Source of the DNA: G020348385 sp964410125
Lineage (GTDB): Bacteria; Acidobacteriota; Aminicenantia; Aminicenantales; Aminicenantaceae
NCBI GenBank assembly: GCA_964410125.1
Contig: CAYPGQ010000037.1
Coordinates: 1 to 36,415, forward strand
Direction of reading: 5' to 3'
Length of the DNA: 36,415 bases
Shown: positions 23,509-31,369 of the stretch, piece by piece
Layout: every line of letters starts with the position of its first letter
Position numbering within the stretch: the first letter of the stretch is position 1
Notes under the pieces: model-generated
Told to the model about the DNA's origin: nothing
What the model saw: the letters and a program-made list of their open reading frames with translations, nothing else
Database searches by the model: none
Translations under genes and position numbers: made by a program

Positions 23509-24693
23509 ATGAAAAAAACTTCTTTCGGAAAGCCTCTTCTTGCCCTGGTTGTTTGCTGCTTATTCTGTATTGGTTCCCTTTGGTGCCAATCAGACCAGCG
23601 ATTTTTTGACGATGCCCCTCGACGATCGGAAAATGTCCGTCTCACCATACTCAATCCTACAAAAGGAAATATAGAAACTCTCGTAGAACTCCGGAAACAG
23701 AGCCTCATTTCGATCCAAGATTTGATTGTAATCGGCCTCTTTCACGAAAAACAAGTCGAAGATAGAGAAGTGGCCAGAAGTTACGAAGAAGCTGCAAAGT
23801 TTGCCGAAGAAAACAGGCATGATTGGATCAAGTTTCACAGGCTAAGGGAAGGTCTCGACCTTAAAACTTTGTTTCAAAAAAATGTTTTAAGTGATGAACT
23901 TCTAAAAATTTTTTTGTATTCGGATGGGCTGCTCCTGTTTGGCGGTGCAGATATCCCCCCCTCCGTTTATCAGGAAAAGACCAATCTATTGACAGGTATC
24001 ACAACACCTCTCAGGAGTTATCTCGACACCATGGTCGTATTCCACCTGCTTGGCGGACGGCAAGACGAAGACTTCAATTCCTATTGCGAATCCTACCCAG
24101 AATTTCCGATCCTGGGATTGTGCCTCGGCTGCCAGAGCCTGAATGTCGGCACAGGGGGAACGCTGTTTCAAGATATCCCTTCTGAAATCTACGGAAAAGT
24201 TTACTTTGAAGATGTCATCGCCATGACAAAGGAAAATTGGCATGTGAATCCTTTTTCCAAGCTTTATCCGAGAGAGTTTCGATACAGCAACATGCATCGG
24301 ATCAAACTTTCAAAGAACGGAAAATTCGTCAAAGATTGGGGATTTAAAATGGATGACAAACCCTTCATCTACAGTTCCCATCATCAGGCCATCCGTAAGC
24401 TCGGAAAAGGGATCAGGATTATCGCAACATCGCTGGATGGCAAAGTAGTCGAAGCCATCGAACACGAGACATACCCCAATGTCCTGGGAGTGCAGTTCCA
24501 CCCAGAAGCCCGCTCTCTATGGGATGCAAATAATAAATCCCGGTTAACCCCGGGGGACAAGGAGGAAATTAACCTTCTTTCCATCCTGAAAAAAAATCCC
24601 CCGAGCCTCGCTTTCCACAAGAAGCTCTGGTCTTGGTTCACCCAGAAACTCAAAGCCTCTCACAAACACCGCATGAAGGATAAGCCTCTCTAA
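23509..24693 (+). CDS. Exported class I glutamine amidotransferase-like hydrolase (peptidase C26)
   Basis: A 394-residue protein with a signal peptide (1-27, cut near LWCQS), so it acts outside the cytoplasm. The second half is a C26/GATase1 domain: nucleophile elbow GLCLGCQSLN, SSHHQA, and GVQFHPEA providing the catalytic Cys-His-Glu set. GGADIPPSVY matches the start of PuuD-like gamma-glutamyl hydrolases. The first ~120 mature residues are an extra helical region not found in PuuD. Likely activity is hydrolysis of gamma-glutamyl bonds; substrate unknown. The ATG at 23509 (MKKTSFGK) fits GGGAGG and the signal peptide better than the GTG at 23494. It has its own promoter and no operon partner. 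Confidence 0.85.
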   Translation: MKKTSFGKPLLALVVCCLFCIGSLWCQSDQRFFDDAPRRSENVRLTILNPTKGNIETLVELRKQSLISIQDLIVIGLFHEKQVEDREVARSYEEAAKFAEENRHDWIKFHRLREGLDLKTLFQKNVLSDELLKIFLYSDGLLLFGGADIPPSVYQEKTNLLTGITTPLRSYLDTMVVFHLLGGRQDEDFNSYCESYPEFPILGLCLGCQSLNVGTGGTLFQDIPSEIYGKVYFEDVIAMTKENWHVNPFSKLYPREFRYSNMHRIKLSKNGKFVKDWGFKMDDKPFIYSSHHQAIRKLGKGIRIIATSLDGKVVEAIEHETYPNVLGVQFHPEARSLWDANNKSRLTPGDKEEINLLSILKKNPPSLAFHKKLWSWFTQKLKASHKHRMKDKPL

Positions 24694-24711
24694 ATCCAGG
24701 GTAACGAAAAA

Positions 24712-24754
24712 GCAAGGCAAACTGAAACTTCAGTCTGCTGATTTTCCGCCTTGT
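24712..24754 (+). terminator. Possible weak terminator after the C26 gene
   Basis: Nested inverted repeats GCAAGGC/GCCTTGT enclose ACTGAA-AC-TTCAGT, beginning 19 bases after the stop codon. Only three T residues follow, so termination would be weak or Rho-assisted. Confidence 0.35.
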
Positions 24755-24825
24755 TTCACAGAGGAAAATAGAGGAACCATTTTACATAGTTAGAAATGCT
24801 CAAAATAGGAGAATAAGGAAGGGGC

Positions 24826-24854
24826 TTGACATTTTCCTATAAATTTTATATATT
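24826..24854 (+). promoter_or_regulatory. Strong promoter of the 20-aa peptide unit
   Basis: Perfect TTGACA (24826-24831), 17-bp spacer, TATATT (24849-24854), with A/T-rich flanks. This is the best plus-strand consensus promoter in the window. The expected start near 24861 gives a leader of about 30 nt. Confidence 0.8.
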
Positions 24855-24889
24855 TAGTATTGTATACAAAATCCAGAAAGGAGTTTCAG

Positions 24890-24952
24890 ATGAAAAAATA
24901 TGCCGTTCCTAGAGTGGCTCATTGTTCGGAAGGGTGCCACCCCGGATCCTGA
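24890..24952 (+). CDS. 20-residue Cys/His peptide, own transcription unit
   Basis: The frame encodes MKKYAVPRVAHCSEGCHPGS. The ATG is six bases after AAAGGAG (24877-24883), an ideal spacing. Promoter (24826-24854) and a strong terminator (24996-25035) bracket it, making a transcript of about 175 nt with nothing else on it. The C-terminal half holds a symmetrical H-C-S-E-G-C-H motif that could bind a metal, form a disulfide, or be a substrate for modification; the Lys-rich start and short Cys core recall peptide pheromones or RiPP precursors. No modification enzyme or exporter adjoins it. An alternative is that the RNA, not the peptide, is the product. Function unknown. Confidence 0.6.
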   Translation: MKKYAVPRVAHCSEGCHPGS

Positions 24953-24995
24953 GCACGATATAAAACTGCTCTATACATTTAAGGAAAATCGCTAG

Positions 24996-25035
24996 AGCTC
25001 TTCATCCCCTATAAGGAATGAAGAGCTTTTTTTTT
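24996..25035 (+). terminator. Rho-independent terminator of the peptide unit
   Basis: AGCTCTTCAT pairs perfectly with ATGAAGAGCT, with extra C/G pairs toward the loop, followed by nine T residues (25027-25035). It ends the short transcript from 24861. It lies just past the stop of the convergent rfaE2 gene, but its T-run serves the plus strand. Confidence 0.9.
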
Positions 25036-25044
25036 GCTGTTTAT

Positions 25045-25059
25045 CCTGAATAATCCAGG
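25045..25059 (-). repeat. 15-bp minimal palindrome of the repeat family
   Basis: CCTGAATAATCCAGG, the exact reverse complement of 8438-8452. It touches the stop codon of rfaE2 with no base between. Confidence 0.65.
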
Positions 25060-25548
25060 TCAGTCGAGAAAATGAATAATTTTTTTTAGAAGTGATGTCG
25101 TTGATTGACCTTCGCACAAAGTAACAAGCACAACTTTTCCCCCGGCTTCTTCAACTTCCTTTCGCCCCACAACTTCATCTTTCTTCCAATCCTCTCCTTT
25201 GACAAGAACATCGGGGATAAGAGTGGATATGACTTTTTGGGGAGTCTCCTCAGGGAAAGGAACGAGATAATCGATATGTTCGATGGCCTCTAGAATCTCG
25301 AGCCTTTCTGCTAAAGGAAATATCGGCCTCGAAGGCCCTTTGATCATCTCGATCGATTCATCATCGTTCACGGCAACGATCAAAACATCGCCGAGTTTTT
25401 TTGCCTCTTTGAACAGAAACACATGACCGCTGTGGATGATATCAAAACATCCATTGGTGAACACAATCGTCTTGCCTTCTCTTTTTAGAGATATTCGTAT
25501 ATCTTCAAGGCTTCGAAGGGAATGTGTTTTTTTAATCGATGTAGCCAA
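25060..25548 (-). CDS. rfaE2: D-glycero-beta-D-manno-heptose 1-phosphate adenylyltransferase
   Basis: A 162-residue nucleotidyltransferase equal to the C-terminal half of E. coli HldE. It makes ADP-heptose from heptose 1-phosphate and ATP for the LPS inner core. The signature is TNGCFDIIHSGHVFLF, with the H-x-G-H motif at residues 39-42. It is followed by VNDDESIEMIKGPSRPIFPLAERLEIL, PDVLVKGEDW and EGQSTTSLL. The kinase half is not in the window, so it is a split enzyme. Overlaps DUF2061 by 17 nt and follows the polysaccharide ABC exporter genes. Confidence 0.9.
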   Translation of the reverse strand: MATSIKKTHSLRSLEDIRISLKREGKTIVFTNGCFDIIHSGHVFLFKEAKKLGDVLIVAVNDDESIEMIKGPSRPIFPLAERLEILEAIEHIDYLVPFPEETPQKVISTLIPDVLVKGEDWKKDEVVGRKEVEEAGGKVVLVTLCEGQSTTSLLKKIIHFLD

Positions 25549-25849
25549 GGTCTTCGAGATAATTTTTTATCTTTTCCATGTCATCAGGCGCAACGTCACG
25601 ATTGACCGGGAGGGTGGCAAGAGGATGTTTTTTCGTCCCCCAGGGAACTTTCTGCCATCCCCTCTCATGAAGATAATAAAATGTAATCTTGGCAATAACC
25701 TCAATGGCGCCAAATTCTAAAGTGATCAGAGGCTCTTTTGTCAACAAGTAAACGATGGACATGCTGGTACAAGTCGCTATTATTCTCCAGCTAATGGCTT
25801 TTAATACGGTTCTTGTATGGGATTCGACAGGTCTCTTGAATTTTTTCAA
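25532..25849 (-). CDS. DUF2061 membrane protein
   Basis: A 105-residue protein. The first ~70 residues match DUF2061: SHTRTVLKAISWRIIATCTSMSIVYLLT (first membrane helix), then a short second helix and IEVIAKITFYYLHERGWQKVPWG. A 35-residue hydrophilic tail follows. The reading frame starts at TTG (25849) behind AGGAG; no ATG gives the complete domain. Function of DUF2061 is unknown. It overlaps rfaE2, so the two are coupled. Confidence 0.8.
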   Translation of the reverse strand: MKKFKRPVESHTRTVLKAISWRIIATCTSMSIVYLLTKEPLITLEFGAIEVIAKITFYYLHERGWQKVPWGTKKHPLATLPVNRDVAPDDMEKIKNYLEDLGYID

Positions 25850-25897
25850 TGTTTATTTCTCCTGGCGGCTATTATACAAGATACTCCCCTCCTATAT

Positions 25898-27187
25898 CTA
25901 TGCCTTCTTTGAAGGGGGCAATTTGATTTTTATATTAGGAGAAAAAGACCATGAATGCTCAGGCCGGAACACACCGACATCCTTGTATAAGGAGGATATC
26001 ATGAATGTATACATGTTGCTGTGGAAATCGTACGGATACCCGTCTTTTTTATGGGTGGCCACATCTAAATAATAGGTTCCGTTTATCAGATTCAACTTTT
26101 CTATCCGGCAGATAACCTTTCCGTTTCCGTCGATGGAAAGGGAGTCAAGCTCTTCGCTGTTGGTGTTTGTACCGTAGCAACTGATTCCTTGGGAGTTGAA
26201 AATACCGATCCCAAAAACAAAATCTTTGATCCGGGATTTTGCCTTCACATCTATTTCAATCTGCATTCCCTCATCCGGGGAGAACACATGTTTTTCCTTT
26301 CCATCCAAGCTTTTCATCCTGACCTTTGTGATCTCGATCTCTTTTTTTCCCCATCTCCCTTCTCGTCTATCTTCCCCTTCCTCTTCTTTCTCGACTTCTT
26401 CCTCAATGGCTTTCTGGCGAAACTCAAACTCTTCTTCCTGCATCTCGGCAATATCCTGGAGATAGGCGTCGATCACACGCTTGGGTTCGGCGATCATCTG
26501 CATCTTCCCTTCTTTAAGCCAAAGGACCTGGTCACAAATCTTTTCGACCGTGGACAAGTCATGGCTGACAAACAGGATAGTTTTATTGCGGCGGCGAAAA
26601 TCGTCGATCCGATCCAGGCACTTAGGAACAAAAGCGGCGTCTCCCACAGCCAACACCTCATCGATGAGGAGAACATCGGGGTTAACATTTATCGCGATGG
26701 AAAATCCCAGCCTCATATACATACCTGAAGAATAGGTTTTGACCGGAGCATCGATGAAATCTTCGAGCTGGGCGAACCGGACGATATCGTCAAACTTATT
26801 TACGATCTCTTTTTTAGTAAGGCCCAGCATGATGCCGTTGATGTAGACATTTTCCCGCCCGGTAATCTCCGGATGGAATCCCGCCCCGAGCTCGATCAAA
26901 GCCGATACTTTTCCTTGAACAGAAACCTTCCCGGAAGTGGGCTTGGCAATCCCGGTGATAATCTTCAGGAGCGTGCTTTTGCCCGAACCGTTTTCCCCGA
27001 TGACGCCAAAAGTCGTGCCTTCATGAACCTTGAAATTCACACTATCCAAGGCTGTGACCAGTTCATCGGGCTTAAGCGCTTTTAAAAAATCGCCTTTGAC
27101 AAAAGAACTCTTGAATGTTTTGAACCGGTGGCGCGAGGAGTACTTCTGGTATATCCTAGTGACGTTTTCCACGTCTATGGCAATCAC
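25898..27187 (-). CDS. wzt: Polysaccharide ABC exporter, ATP-binding subunit with carbohydrate-binding tail (Wzt type)
   Basis: A 429-residue protein. The ATPase (1-235) has Walker A GENGSGKS (64-71), signature YSSGM, Walker B VLLIDEV and the H-loop SHD. A charged, Glu-rich linker (about 245-280) leads to a beta-rich C-terminal domain (about 285-425) like the Wzt carbohydrate-binding domain that recognises the O-antigen end group. It exports lipid-linked polysaccharide with Wzm. The start is GTG, immediately after the wzm TAA, with GAGGAGG just upstream in wzm. Confidence 0.9.
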   Translation of the reverse strand: MIAIDVENVTRIYQKYSSRHRFKTFKSSFVKGDFLKALKPDELVTALDSVNFKVHEGTTFGVIGENGSGKSTLLKIITGIAKPTSGKVSVQGKVSALIELGAGFHPEITGRENVYINGIMLGLTKKEIVNKFDDIVRFAQLEDFIDAPVKTYSSGMYMRLGFSIAINVNPDVLLIDEVLAVGDAAFVPKCLDRIDDFRRRNKTILFVSHDLSTVEKICDQVLWLKEGKMQMIAEPKRVIDAYLQDIAEMQEEEFEFRQKAIEEEVEKEEEGEDRREGRWGKKEIEITKVRMKSLDGKEKHVFSPDEGMQIEIDVKAKSRIKDFVFGIGIFNSQGISCYGTNTNSEELDSLSIDGNGKVICRIEKLNLINGTYYLDVATHKKDGYPYDFHSNMYTFMISSLYKDVGVFRPEHSWSFSPNIKIKLPPSKKA

Positions 27188-28000
27188 TTAAACCTCCTCG
27201 GGAAAAGTATCTCGAAGCCGGTCAAAAATTGCATATCCGATAACCAGCAACACCATCGAAAGCAGAAATGTTATGCCAAGTCTTCGCCAACGGATCATCT
27301 CCCCGTAAAACACACAGTTCTGGTAACCCTGCATGATGTGGGTCATCGGATTGACATCAAGCATGAGTCGAAGCCACTTGTGTGATTGTACGCTCGTCAC
27401 CGGATAGATGATCGGAGAGGCAAAAAACCATAAAGTCAGCATGTTGGACAGGATGTCCTTTACATCGCGGAAGTGAACGGTCAGCGAAGATACGACAAGG
27501 GCAAATCCGAGGGAAAAGACAAACTGCACCAGGATGACTACCGGCAAGAAGAGCATATAAACGGTGAACTTCTTGAGCATGATCAAGGCAAAAAGGAATA
27601 AGATCGGAAGACCGAATACAAAATGGACAAAATTGGATGTGACAACAACGATGGGAAGAATTTCGACGGGAAAAAGGATCTTTTTGATCAGGTTCCCCTG
27701 AACCATCAACACATTGGCCGACTCCAGAGCAGAGGAAGAAAACCAGGTCCAGGGCAAGACACCGCAAAAAAGGAAAAGGGCATACAGCAGGGGACTTTCT
27801 CCGAATTCAGGAACACGCGGCCGGATGATGAATCCAAACACGATGGTGTAGACAATCATTAGCAGGAGAGGATTAAAAAAAGACCAAAAAAAGCCCAGGA
27901 TCGTCCCGCGGTATCGGGCCTTGAGTTCCCGGTTCACCAGATTCTGAATCAGAACACGATATTTGTATAATTCTTTCCCTTTTTTAAGAAGACGAAACAT
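27188..28000 (-). CDS. wzm: Polysaccharide ABC exporter, permease subunit (Wzm type, ABC-2)
   Basis: A 270-residue membrane protein with six hydrophobic segments and ABC-2 hallmarks: the amphipathic start LIQNLVNRELKARYRGTILGFFWSFFNPLLLM, FVVSSLTVHFRDVKDILSNML and FASPIIYPV. The frame is open 57 codons upstream, but the ATG at 28000 has GGGAG at five bases and matches the usual family N-terminus. It overlaps the methyltransferase gene by 17 nt. Partner of the Wzt subunit encoded directly downstream. No glycosyltransferases are in the window. Confidence 0.92.
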   Translation of the reverse strand: MFRLLKKGKELYKYRVLIQNLVNRELKARYRGTILGFFWSFFNPLLLMIVYTIVFGFIIRPRVPEFGESPLLYALFLFCGVLPWTWFSSSALESANVLMVQGNLIKKILFPVEILPIVVVTSNFVHFVFGLPILFLFALIMLKKFTVYMLFLPVVILVQFVFSLGFALVVSSLTVHFRDVKDILSNMLTLWFFASPIIYPVTSVQSHKWLRLMLDVNPMTHIMQGYQNCVFYGEMIRWRRLGITFLLSMVLLVIGYAIFDRLRDTFPEEV

Positions 28001-28736
28001 GGGCTCTCCCGGTAAAGATTTTTTTGGCTTCAGGCGTGTATTCGCCGATATCGTCAAAAAGAAAAAGCGGCGATAAAATCCGCGTGTCGGAGGGAGGAAA
28101 AACACACTGGGAGAGCAAAAAATTCGGCTGGGACTCCTTGCGTGGATACACCAACCGCATCGCCTGAACATTCAATCCGGCATCTTCGACCGCCTGGGAA
28201 AATTCCGGTATTCTCTTGGCCGTAAAAATGAAGTAGGCTCTCCCTTTTTTTTTCAATAGGACCGCTGTTTTTTGCATTATACCAAGAATATCACATTTTA
28301 CCTCGTGTTTCGCAATAGATTTTTCTGATGTGGCGCTCAAGCGCCCTGCCTGCGTTTTGATATAGGGAGGGTTGGAAAACAGGACATCGAACTTGTGTGG
28401 GGAACGGAAATCGAGAAAGTCTGCTTGGATAACGCGGATCCTTTTTTCTAAGTGATTTAGTTGGACGTTTCTCCATGCCAGATCGGCCAGTGACTCCTGA
28501 ATCTCAAGGGCTGTGATATGCAAGAAGGGTTTGATACTCAGCAGGAGGGAAATAATCCCACAACCTGCGCCAAGCTCCAGGCATCTATCTGTGTTTTTAG
28601 TCTGGACAAAATCCGCCAGCAGAGGGGCATCTACGGCAAACCTGTATCCCTCTTTTTTTTGACAAACTAGGATGCGGCCGTGATAAAAGGTATCCTGCGT
28701 CTCATCCTTGCCCTTCTGAGGGTCGGTTTTTCTCAT
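27984..28736 (-). CDS. TrmN6-like SAM-dependent methyltransferase
   Basis: A 250-residue class I methyltransferase. It has the early segment GYRFAVDAPLLADFV, motif I CLELGAGCGIISLLLS, ALEIQESLADLAWRNVQLN and the adenine-N6 motif NPPY (FSNPPYIKT). This set matches tRNA1(Val) A37 N6-methyltransferase (TrmN6/YfiC). The frame opens further upstream, but the ATG at 28736 gives the normal family start and has AAGG nearby. It overlaps the end of atpC by 35 nt, linking the ATP synthase operon to the export genes. Substrate is inferred from family only. Confidence 0.85.
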   Translation of the reverse strand: MRKTDPQKGKDETQDTFYHGRILVCQKKEGYRFAVDAPLLADFVQTKNTDRCLELGAGCGIISLLLSIKPFLHITALEIQESLADLAWRNVQLNHLEKRIRVIQADFLDFRSPHKFDVLFSNPPYIKTQAGRLSATSEKSIAKHEVKCDILGIMQKTAVLLKKKGRAYFIFTAKRIPEFSQAVEDAGLNVQAMRLVYPRKESQPNFLLSQCVFPPSDTRILSPLFLFDDIGEYTPEAKKIFTGRAHVSSS

Positions 28737-29001
28737 CTTTAGCCTTTTCAATAAAAACAAGCACTCGTCCGGGGAGAACTTCAGCATATCCTCCTTGGAC
28801 AGGCAGTTCACTCTGATTATTCGACCGTTTATATGTCAATAGCCCTTGGCCCAGCGCCACAAACAAGGGCCTGTGTCCGGGAAGTATTCCCAGATAACCT
28901 TCCAGGCTGGGAAGGGACACTTCCAGAACTTCCTCATCGACAAGAAGATCTGTTGGGCTGATCACCTTGAGCTTGAGCGATGCTGGCAAATCTTGGCTCA
29001 T
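28702..29001 (-). CDS. atpC: F-type ATP synthase epsilon subunit, short form
   Basis: A 99-residue protein with the N-terminal beta-sandwich (LKLKVISPTDLLVDEEVLEVSLPSLEGYLGILPGHRPLF... GGYAEVLPGRVLVF) of epsilon. Usual bacterial length is 130-140 with two C-terminal helices that inhibit ATP hydrolysis. Here the sequence ends after the sandwich in a charged tail, so the inhibitory helices are missing. Start overlaps the atpD stop (ATGA). Last of the atp genes. Confidence 0.9.
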   Translation of the reverse strand: MSQDLPASLKLKVISPTDLLVDEEVLEVSLPSLEGYLGILPGHRPLFVALGQGLLTYKRSNNQSELPVQGGYAEVLPGRVLVFIEKAKDEKNRPSEGQG

Positions 29002-30461
29002 GCGGATTTCAATTTATCGGCCTTCTCGGCCACCTCTTCGATTCCCCCGACCATGTAAAAAGCCTGCTCGGGCTTATCGTCATGTTTTCCCTCAATAATT
29101 TCCTTGAATCCACGCACGGTGTCGGCTATGGGTACATACTTGCCCTCCCGTCCGGTAAACTCTTGGGCCACATTGAAGGGTTGTGACAGGAATCTTTGAA
29201 TCTTACGGGCCCGGGATACGATAATCTTGTCATCCTCGGAAAGCTCCTCCATCCCGAGAATTGTGATAATATCCTGAAGGTCTTTGTACCGCTGCAGAAT
29301 TTCTTTGACCTCGCGTGCCACAAGATAGTGTTCCTCTCCGATAACACGGGGGTCCAGGATCCGCGAATAGGAACTTAAAGGATCCACAGCCGGATAGATA
29401 CCGATTTCTGTAAGCGCCCGGGATAAATTTGTTGTGGCATCCAGATGGGAAAATGTGGTCGCAGGTGCAGGGTCGGTAAAGTCGTCTGCAGGAACATAAA
29501 TTGCCTGAACTGAGGTTATGGACCCTTTTTTTGTTGACGTGATACGCTCTTCCAATTCTCCTAACTCAGTCGCCAAATTTGGCTGGTAACCTACAGCCGA
29601 GGGCATGCGGCCCAACAGGGCAGAAACTTCTGATCCTGCCTGGACAAACCGGAAGATATTATCGATAAACAGAAGTATGTCTTGGTTCATTTCGTCACGG
29701 AAGTACTCTGCCACAGATAAAGCAGATAATCCGACGCGCAGTCTTGCTCCGGGAGGTTCAGTCATTTGGCCATAGATCAGGGCCGTCTTTTCGATGACAC
29801 CCGATTCCTTCATCTCCAGCCAAAGATCGTTCCCCTCCCGTGTCCTTTCGCCGATTCCGGCAAAAACAGAATATCCGCCATGCTCCTGGGCCACATTGTG
29901 TATCAGCTCCATGATGATGACGGTCTTTCCGACTCCGGCTCCTCCGAAAAGCCCGATCTTGCCGCCCTTGAGGAAAGGTTGTATCAGGTCGATGACCTTG
30001 ATCCCAGTCTCGAACATCTCCAACTCAGTGCTCTGATCTTCAAGCGCTGGAGGGGGACGGTGAATCGAGTATTTTTTCTTTGCCTTGATAGGTCCCTGAT
30101 GATCCACGGGCTCCCCGATCACATTGATCACCCGTCCTAAGGTTTCCTCTCCCACCGGAACCTGAATCGGCCCATCCAGGTCAACAGCCTTCATCCCGCG
30201 CGCCAATCCATCTGTAGGATGCATGGACACACAACGCACCTTATCCTCACCCAGATGCAGTTCCGTCTCGACAATGATGTCCACAGGAGTCGGTGTTTCA
30301 AATCCCTCACTCGTGATACGCAAGGCATTGAATATTTCAGGTAGATCTTGTTCTTTGAACGCCACATCAACCACGGGTCCAATGACCTGCACAACGCGCC
30401 CGGCTTTTTCGGACTCTATTTTTTTGTCTTTTTTTTTGGGTTTTATCGATTCTTTTTCCAT
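28998..30461 (-). CDS. atpD: F-type ATP synthase beta subunit
   Basis: A 487-residue catalytic subunit. A Lys/Glu-rich N-terminal extension (about 1-19) precedes the normal start GRVVQVIGPVVDVAF. Walker A GGAGVGKT (173-180), catalytic GIGERTREGNDL, FIDNIFRFVQAG, and the signature PAVDPLSSYSRIL are present; the DELSEED-like loop reads MEELSEDD. It hydrolyses or makes ATP in the F1 sector on the cytoplasmic face. It overlaps atpC by four bases and follows atpG by 16. Confidence 0.97.
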   Translation of the reverse strand: MEKESIKPKKKDKKIESEKAGRVVQVIGPVVDVAFKEQDLPEIFNALRITSEGFETPTPVDIIVETELHLGEDKVRCVSMHPTDGLARGMKAVDLDGPIQVPVGEETLGRVINVIGEPVDHQGPIKAKKKYSIHRPPPALEDQSTELEMFETGIKVIDLIQPFLKGGKIGLFGGAGVGKTVIIMELIHNVAQEHGGYSVFAGIGERTREGNDLWLEMKESGVIEKTALIYGQMTEPPGARLRVGLSALSVAEYFRDEMNQDILLFIDNIFRFVQAGSEVSALLGRMPSAVGYQPNLATELGELEERITSTKKGSITSVQAIYVPADDFTDPAPATTFSHLDATTNLSRALTEIGIYPAVDPLSSYSRILDPRVIGEEHYLVAREVKEILQRYKDLQDIITILGMEELSEDDKIIVSRARKIQRFLSQPFNVAQEFTGREGKYVPIADTVRGFKEIIEGKHDDKPEQAFYMVGGIEEVAEKADKLKSA

Positions 30462-30477
30462 TTTGCACTCCGGGCTT

Positions 30478-31368
30478 CTATTTTTCTGCCAAGGCCTCCA
30501 CGGCAGTCATGATCTCAAGAAGCTCTTTGGTGATCGAGGCCTGCCTTATCTTGTTGAGCTCAAGGGTCAGGTCTTGGATCAGATCTTCAGCGTTCCTTGT
30601 GGCATTGTCCATGGCCATCATCCGAGCCGCATGCTCAGCAGCGATCGACTCAGAGAAAAAATGTGTGATCTCATTCTTGACATAAAGGGGAAGAAGAACT
30701 TCCATAAATGTTTTCGCCTCCGGCTCCCAATCCGGAATCAGTCCAAACGGCAATTCTTTCGTTGTCTCAGTCCTGATCTCTTCCTTTTTTTGTATCGCGA
30801 CAGGCAAAAGTTGATAGAGGATAATTTGAGGAGCAAGGATCGATCGGAATTCGTTATACACAACGTACACCGCATCAGTCCTCAAAAGAGAAAATTCCTG
30901 CAGGAGGAATTGGGCAATATCCTTTAAATCCCCTCTTGTCAAATTTTGGGTATTGTCGGCATAGGCTTTCTCTATGAGAAAAGGGTATTTTTTAAAAAAC
31001 ATCACAGCCTTTTTTCCGATCAATATAAGCCGAAGGTCAGATGTTTTTGATTTTTCTCCACAAAACTCTGCTGCTTCGGTTAGAAGGTTCGCGTTAAAGG
31101 CCCCGCAAAGACCTTTATCCGATGTGATAACGACCACGGTTGTCTTTTGTTCTTCTCTTTTTTCGAGAAGCGGGTGGCGCACATTCTCTTTCCACAGGAT
31201 GGCTCTTTGAATAAAGTAAGGGAAAGTGTGCCAAAAGGGACGGGCCTGGAGCACGGTACGCTGGGCCTTTTTGAATTTAGCTGTGGAGACGGTTTTCATG
31301 GCCTGCGTGATCTGTTGCGTGTTCCTCACACTTTTGATTCTCCGGCGCAGGTCGATAAGGGCTGGCAT
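30478..31368 (-). CDS. atpG: F-type ATP synthase gamma subunit
   Basis: A 296-residue central-stalk subunit. It has the N-terminal helix LIDLRRRIKSVRNTQQITQAMKTVSTAK, the middle SDKGLCGAFNANL and the C-terminal helix (EHAARMMAMDNATRNAEDLIQDLTLELNKIRQASITKELLEI), which form the rotating coiled coil. It is one base after atpA and typical in length. Confidence 0.97.
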   Translation of the reverse strand: MPALIDLRRRIKSVRNTQQITQAMKTVSTAKFKKAQRTVLQARPFWHTFPYFIQRAILWKENVRHPLLEKREEQKTTVVVITSDKGLCGAFNANLLTEAAEFCGEKSKTSDLRLILIGKKAVMFFKKYPFLIEKAYADNTQNLTRGDLKDIAQFLLQEFSLLRTDAVYVVYNEFRSILAPQIILYQLLPVAIQKKEEIRTETTKELPFGLIPDWEPEAKTFMEVLLPLYVKNEITHFFSESIAAEHAARMMAMDNATRNAEDLIQDLTLELNKIRQASITKELLEIMTAVEALAEK

Positions 31369-31369
31369 A

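Noticed and set aside
24950..24982. Read-through of the TGA as selenocysteine in the 20-aa peptide
   Set aside because: The frame continues only ten codons to a TAA. The hairpin after the TGA is a simple five-pair stem without SECIS features, and no selenoprotein genes are present in the window.
24890..25035. The 20-aa frame as an attenuation leader peptide
   Set aside because: Nothing is encoded downstream on the plus strand; the next genes run in the opposite direction. A terminator with no controlled gene is not an attenuator.
2709..25059. The repeated CCTGAATTATTCA motifs as a CRISPR array
   Set aside because: The copies are scattered over 22 kb, in both orientations, with no regular spacers and no cas genes.
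28001..28171. Longer N-terminus for the Wzm permease
   Set aside because: The 57 upstream codons lie inside the methyltransferase gene, are rich in Arg, Cys and Phe, and do not match ABC-2 permeases. The ATG at 28000 has a ribosome site.
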